Assembly (NCBI GenBank): GCA_964598225.1
Contig: CAZRBG010000039.1
Span: forward strand, 1-58,094
Direction: 5' to 3'
DNA length: 58,094 nt
From: SG8-4 sp964598225
GTDB taxonomy: Bacteria; Planctomycetota; Phycisphaerae; Sedimentisphaerales; Anaerobacaceae
The first letter of the stretch is position 1. Every line of letters starts with the position of its first letter. The translations under genes and the position numbers were made by a program. Shown piece after piece: positions 54,907 to 58,094 of the stretch. The notes under the pieces were generated by a model. It had not been told where the DNA came from. It searched no databases and worked only from the letters and a program-made list of their open reading frames with translations.

Positions 54907-56898
54907 TCATATTCGAACTTTCCGCGTGTATACGAACCATTCCAGACATACCAATATCAACGCCAGCCCTACGAGAAACGGCCACAGCGGCAGATTCGAC
55001 CGGGTGAGGGCCTGCTCTTCGGCCTGGACAGCCCGGCCTGAGAATTCGATTTCGCGCCGGGGACCGACGCTGCTTTCTCTCGAATCCAGGAGATTTACCG
55101 CAAACACTTTAGGCGGCTGATCAGCAATGCGCAAGCTGTACGGTCCGACCTTATCCGTTGCCGGAAAACGCACCGAACCGGATGCGGTGGCCTTGATTCG
55201 CAGATTGGATACGCCGGGGGCGTCTATGCGGGCAACAGTCTCCGGAGCCAATCCGTCGACGACGATTGGCTCACCAACGTTTAAATTGTTCTCCCGATCC
55301 AGGCCGACCTGCGTGCCGAGAAAGCTCGCGGCGTTGTAGCAGAACAACACGAAACCCGGCTCGAAAGGCCAGTTGCTCTCGAGCACGTCGAATCCCACCA
55401 GCAGAAAGACGCTGCCATTTCGCCGCAAAACGGCAATCGCCGGTGTCTCGTTAAACTCGGCAAGAACCTCGGCATCCCGCGGCAGGGCCATTTGGTAGCT
55501 CTTGGCGGCGAATAAGTTCATCATGTTGACATACTTGAGGACGGGATGCTTGGGTCGCCAATCGACGAGAACCTGATTCTCGAGCTGCTGCGGCACGGAC
55601 ACGTCGATGTCATCCGGAGGCCGTCCGAATACGAGGTACCTGCACTTGGGCAGAGTCTGCGGCACGTAGTTATCCAGCACGACGAAATCATAAGGCTGCT
55701 CGATCTCGAAAGCAGCGCGATCCATCGCCTCGAATTCAGCCGGGGCCTTCACATCGAGCCCGGCGAGCGAACAGGCCCGAAGCGCCGATTCGAGCACCGG
55801 GTTGCCGTTCGTAACCAACAGGACCGACAGTCGCTTCGGAGCAGGAAGGATCGACCAGGCAGCATCGTCACAGGTCAGGCAATCGCGATCGGAATTCGAC
55901 CGGCCGGAAGCGGGCAACTGCCTAACTTCGAGCACTCCCGCTTCGGTGAACGTCAGCGAAAAGTCGACCGCGACTTTACCCGGTTGATTAACATCGGATA
56001 CACCGACCGCCTCTCTTCTTGCCGGAACCGTCACCGACCGCACCGAACGCACGTTGTCGTTGACGCTCAACTGGACGTCGCGCTCGACCGGAGAATCGCC
56101 GTAGTTGGCAACCGTGGCGAAAACACTCACCTCATCCGGATTCTCGTACGACCGCCGGGCCTGCATTGCGGTGATCGCCACATTTTCTTCCGACTGACCG
56201 ATACAATGAAAAACAAGTTCGTCTTCATCGACTACGATCTGGTCAAGATCGCGTATCTTGCCGTCGCTGAACAATACGAGCTGTGCCGGTTCCTCGGCGC
56301 TGGCAATATCGGCCTCGACGCCGGGCGACTGAGCAAAGGCGCGGGCGACAACGATCGGCTCGGCCAAAGAGGAAATATTGTCGCTGCCGGTTATCGAGTC
56401 GATGGCTGCAAGTAATTGTTGCTTGTCCGCCGTAAAGTTACACATTACTTTCGAGTCGCTGTCGAAAGCGATCACCATCGTCTGGTCTGACTTGTCGGTA
56501 AGCGAGAAGAAGGAGCCGGCCCGCAGCGACTCGACGAAAATCTTCGCCTGCTTTTTAGCAGCCTCCAGGCGAGTCGGCTTAACATCGGCGGCGCTCATGC
56601 TCGCCGAGCGGTCAATCAACACCACGTATCGACTGGCCGGGCTGGTAAGCAATGAAAGAACGGGCCCGGCGATTGCCAGCAAAAGAGCCAGCAACGCCAA
56701 TAATTGCAGCAGCAGAATGTTGTGCCTCAGCCTCTGGAACGGGGCGTTGACCTGCAAATCCTGAACGGCACGCTTCCACAGCAATGTGCTTGATATGATC
56801 TGCTCGCGGCGCTTGAGCTTGAGAAAGTACAAAAGCAACAGCAGCGGCACAGCGATCAGGCCCGCATAAAGAGCTGTTAAAGGCGTCAGCCATTCCAT
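54907..56898 (-). CDS. BatA-like VWA-domain membrane protein
   Basis: A 663-aa protein. An N-terminal BatA segment with two helices (residues 8-27 and about 60-85) is followed by a von Willebrand A domain with the MIDAS motif D96RSAS100M. The central part is beta-rich, with no catalytic motif, and there is one C-terminal helix (WPFLVGLALILVCLEWFVY) and a short basic tail. BatA-type proteins work with MoxR ATPases in stress tolerance or in envelope assembly. It lies between the DUF58 and GATase-like genes, so the operon follows the usual MoxR-DUF58-VWA order. Confidence 0.85.
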   Translation of the reverse strand: MEWLTPLTALYAGLIAVPLLLLLYFLKLKRREQIISSTLLWKRAVQDLQVNAPFQRLRHNILLLQLLALLALLLAIAGPVLSLLTSPASRYVVLIDRSASMSAADVKPTRLEAAKKQAKIFVESLRAGSFFSLTDKSDQTMVIAFDSDSKVMCNFTADKQQLLAAIDSITGSDNISSLAEPIVVARAFAQSPGVEADIASAEEPAQLVLFSDGKIRDLDQIVVDEDELVFHCIGQSEENVAITAMQARRSYENPDEVSVFATVANYGDSPVERDVQLSVNDNVRSVRSVTVPARREAVGVSDVNQPGKVAVDFSLTFTEAGVLEVRQLPASGRSNSDRDCLTCDDAAWSILPAPKRLSVLLVTNGNPVLESALRACSLAGLDVKAPAEFEAMDRAAFEIEQPYDFVVLDNYVPQTLPKCRYLVFGRPPDDIDVSVPQQLENQVLVDWRPKHPVLKYVNMMNLFAAKSYQMALPRDAEVLAEFNETPAIAVLRRNGSVFLLVGFDVLESNWPFEPGFVLFCYNAASFLGTQVGLDRENNLNVGEPIVVDGLAPETVARIDAPGVSNLRIKATASGSVRFPATDKVGPYSLRIADQPPKVFAVNLLDSRESSVGPRREIEFSGRAVQAEEQALTRSNLPLWPFLVGLALILVCLEWFVYTRKVRI

Positions 56899-56902
56899 TT
56901 AT

Positions 56903-57166
56903 TCATACTCCAGAGTCTAACAGCATGGGCGGAAGGTTGCCGCAAGTGTTTGGCCAAGCCCGGTAGTTGAGACCACGACGCATTACGCCATGGGTGGCAG
57001 CCTCATTCCGATTGTCGTTTATCGGGATGGGGCTGGACGTTTCTTCGCCGGAAACATACATGTTGTCCATCCTGCCGGTTGTCACCCATCGACTACGGCG
57101 ATACCTCTTAGGATAGTCGACGAAGCCAAACCATAATTTCTTCATTCCATCATTCGATTTCTGCAT
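56903..57166 (-). CDS. Uncertain 87-aa ORF between DUF58 and VWA genes
   Basis: An ATG-to-stop frame of 87 codons starts 2 nt after the DUF58 stop and ends 4 bp before the VWA start. It reads MKKLWFGFVDYPKRYRRSRW near its N-terminus and is rich in Asn, Arg and Pro later on (SSPIPINDNRNEAATHG). I recognise no domain, signal or membrane helix, and no ribosome-binding site precedes it. It may be a repeat-borne or spurious frame that fills a 270-bp gap, because MoxR operons usually have no gene here. Confidence 0.3.
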   Translation of the reverse strand: MQKSNDGMKKLWFGFVDYPKRYRRSRWVTTGRMDNMYVSGEETSSPIPINDNRNEAATHGVMRRGLNYRAWPNTCGNLPPMLLDSGV

Positions 57167-57168
57167 TT

Positions 57169-58068
57169 TTAGCGCAACAGTCTAATTCGTCGCAAATAAT
57201 TCAGTACCAGCGACTCGACCGGGTCGGACGACTTAGCCAGCACATAGACGGCCCCGCGGCGTGTGCAAAAGCTCTTAAGTTCATTGCAATACGCAGTGAC
57301 GTTTCTCTTATAATATTTGGTCAGAGCGGCACTAACGGTGATCTCGGCGACGTCCGTGTCTTCGACGTCTATCAGCTTCAGATCGCCCGAAAGCTCCGGC
57401 GAAAGCTCCTGCGTACTGAGCACCTGGACAGCATACAGATCGTAATTCCTGCCGATCAGCCGCCGCAGACCGGAATCGTAACCTTCCTTGAAGAGAAAGT
57501 CGCTCAAAACGATCATCACGCCCGAACCAATGCGCCCGGCGGCCAGTTGTCGGCACACGTTGTCGAAATCCGAAAACCCGTCGCATTCCGTTGTCAGCAG
57601 AAATTCGGCCATCTGGTGCAGGTAGTTACGACCGCGCATGTTGGGTAACTGGCCCTTGATGCCCTCGTCGAAAAAGCTAATGGTCACACGATTGTTGTTG
57701 ACCAGGCTCACGTAACCTAAAGCGGCGGCGAGTTTCTTTATAAAAAGCTCCTTTGACGGCTCGCCCGTACTCATCGAGGCGCTTCCGTCGGCGACGATGT
57801 GTACGGTCAGGTCCTGCTCCTCGAGGTAGAGCTTGAGAAACAGTTGTTCCAGCCTGCCGTAGATGTTCCAGTCGACAAACCGCAGGTCGTCCCCGGCGAC
57901 GTATGGCCGGAAGTCCGCGAACTCTACGCTCTGGCCGCGGCGCTTCGAGCGGCGTTCACCGTGGAGCTTGCCCTGCAGTATCTTGCGGCTAAGCACGTCG
58001 AGCGAGTCCAGCCGGTTCATGAATGCCGGGTCGAGCAGATCGGTCAGTCGTCTTGAGTTAGGGGACAT
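57169..58068 (-). CDS. DUF58 domain protein
   Basis: A 299-aa protein of the DUF58 family, found next to MoxR AAA+ ATPases. It carries the hallmark RRGQSVEFADFRPYVAGDDLRFVDWN (residues 43-68) and a VWA-like MIDAS site (D94GSAS98M). It probably binds metal and a MoxR partner that supplies ATP-dependent chaperone-like activity. Its start overlaps by 11 nt a frame that looks like the end of a MoxR gene at the right edge. Confidence 0.9.
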   Translation of the reverse strand: MSPNSRRLTDLLDPAFMNRLDSLDVLSRKILQGKLHGERRSKRRGQSVEFADFRPYVAGDDLRFVDWNIYGRLEQLFLKLYLEEQDLTVHIVADGSASMSTGEPSKELFIKKLAAALGYVSLVNNNRVTISFFDEGIKGQLPNMRGRNYLHQMAEFLLTTECDGFSDFDNVCRQLAAGRIGSGVMIVLSDFLFKEGYDSGLRRLIGRNYDLYAVQVLSTQELSPELSGDLKLIDVEDTDVAEITVSAALTKYYKRNVTAYCNELKSFCTRRGAVYVLAKSSDPVESLVLNYLRRIRLLR

Positions 58069-58094
58069 CGAGTTTTTGCTCCAGATTCTTGGGG
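58058..58094 (-). CDS. C-terminal end of a probable MoxR-type ATPase, cut by the window edge
   Basis: The last 37 bases on the minus strand read PKNLEQKLDVP then TAA, with the stop overlapping the DUF58 start by 11 nt. The call as MoxR rests mainly on the DUF58/VWA neighbourhood, because the eleven residues are too few to prove it. Confidence 0.4.
   Translation of the reverse strand, partial: PKNLEQKLDVP

Noticed and set aside
55546..56415. Plus-strand frame of 289 codons opposite the VWA gene
   Set aside because: It mirrors the VWA coding frame and is rich in rare residue runs; the minus-strand frame carries the MIDAS motif.

Overview
The window looks like part of a Planctomycetota chromosome, most likely from the anaerobic Phycisphaerae/Sedimentisphaerales side; this is an inference from gene content, not from a marker gene. 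The clues are a Tat-exported Gfo/Idh/MocA oxidoreductase, several DUF1080 (3-keto-disaccharide hydrolase) proteins, a URO-D-family protein, a MoxR/DUF58/VWA operon beside an ABC-2 exporter, genes for a Gram-negative lipid A envelope, and inconsistent Shine-Dalgarno use. No rRNA, tRNA, CRISPR array, integrase or transposase was seen.

Region 1 (1-9135, mostly +). A partial CopG-type antitoxin runs off the left edge. It is followed by a catabolic-looking set: URO-D-family protein, secreted Gfo/Idh/MocA oxidoreductase, a fusion of a 3-keto-sugar hydrolase and a xylose-isomerase-like barrel, and a fatty acid hydroxylase-superfamily membrane enzyme. Then come a stand-alone cyclic-nucleotide-binding protein, a tiny cysteine-rich protein on the minus strand, a decayed Tat-leader remnant, an unknown 100-aa protein, a DUF167 protein and a MATE transporter.

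Region 2 (9148-21238). A DUF1080 lipoprotein diverges from a transglutaminase/TPR protein. Next are a glycine-zipper protein, a GH-A clan glycoside hydrolase, an FG-GAP propeller protein, and a lipid A/LPS block: GT9 heptosyltransferase-like, LpxD, LpxI, and a protein with two complete LPS-kinase domains in tandem.

Region 3 (21259-39412, all -). FkbM methyltransferase and a large BNR/VPS10-type propeller lie downstream of a polysaccharide cluster read from 39412 toward 25415. In order of transcription it has a Zn-alcohol dehydrogenase, an SDR, RmlA, RmlC, RmlD, RmlB, a GT4, an FdtA-type ketoisomerase, a NeuD/PglD-type acetyltransferase, a five-blade propeller protein, a FemAB/GNAT transferase, a DegT aminotransferase, two GT-A type transferases, a SAM methyltransferase and a second GT4. 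The RmlB product can feed both dTDP-rhamnose (RmlC/D) and a dTDP-3-amino-3,6-dideoxyhexose (FdtA + DegT + acetyltransferase).

Region 4 (39701-58094, all -). One long operon has an apparent MoxR tail at the right edge, DUF58, a BatA-like VWA protein, a large GATase-like membrane protein, an ABC-2-type ATPase, then SIX consecutive paralogous ABC-2 permeases of 562-615 aa. Each permease is itself an internal duplication, so there are twelve permease modules. The operon ends in a MalK/UgpC-type ATPase. This array is the most unusual feature of the window. A palindromic insertion-like repeat sits between the exporter ATPase and the first permease.
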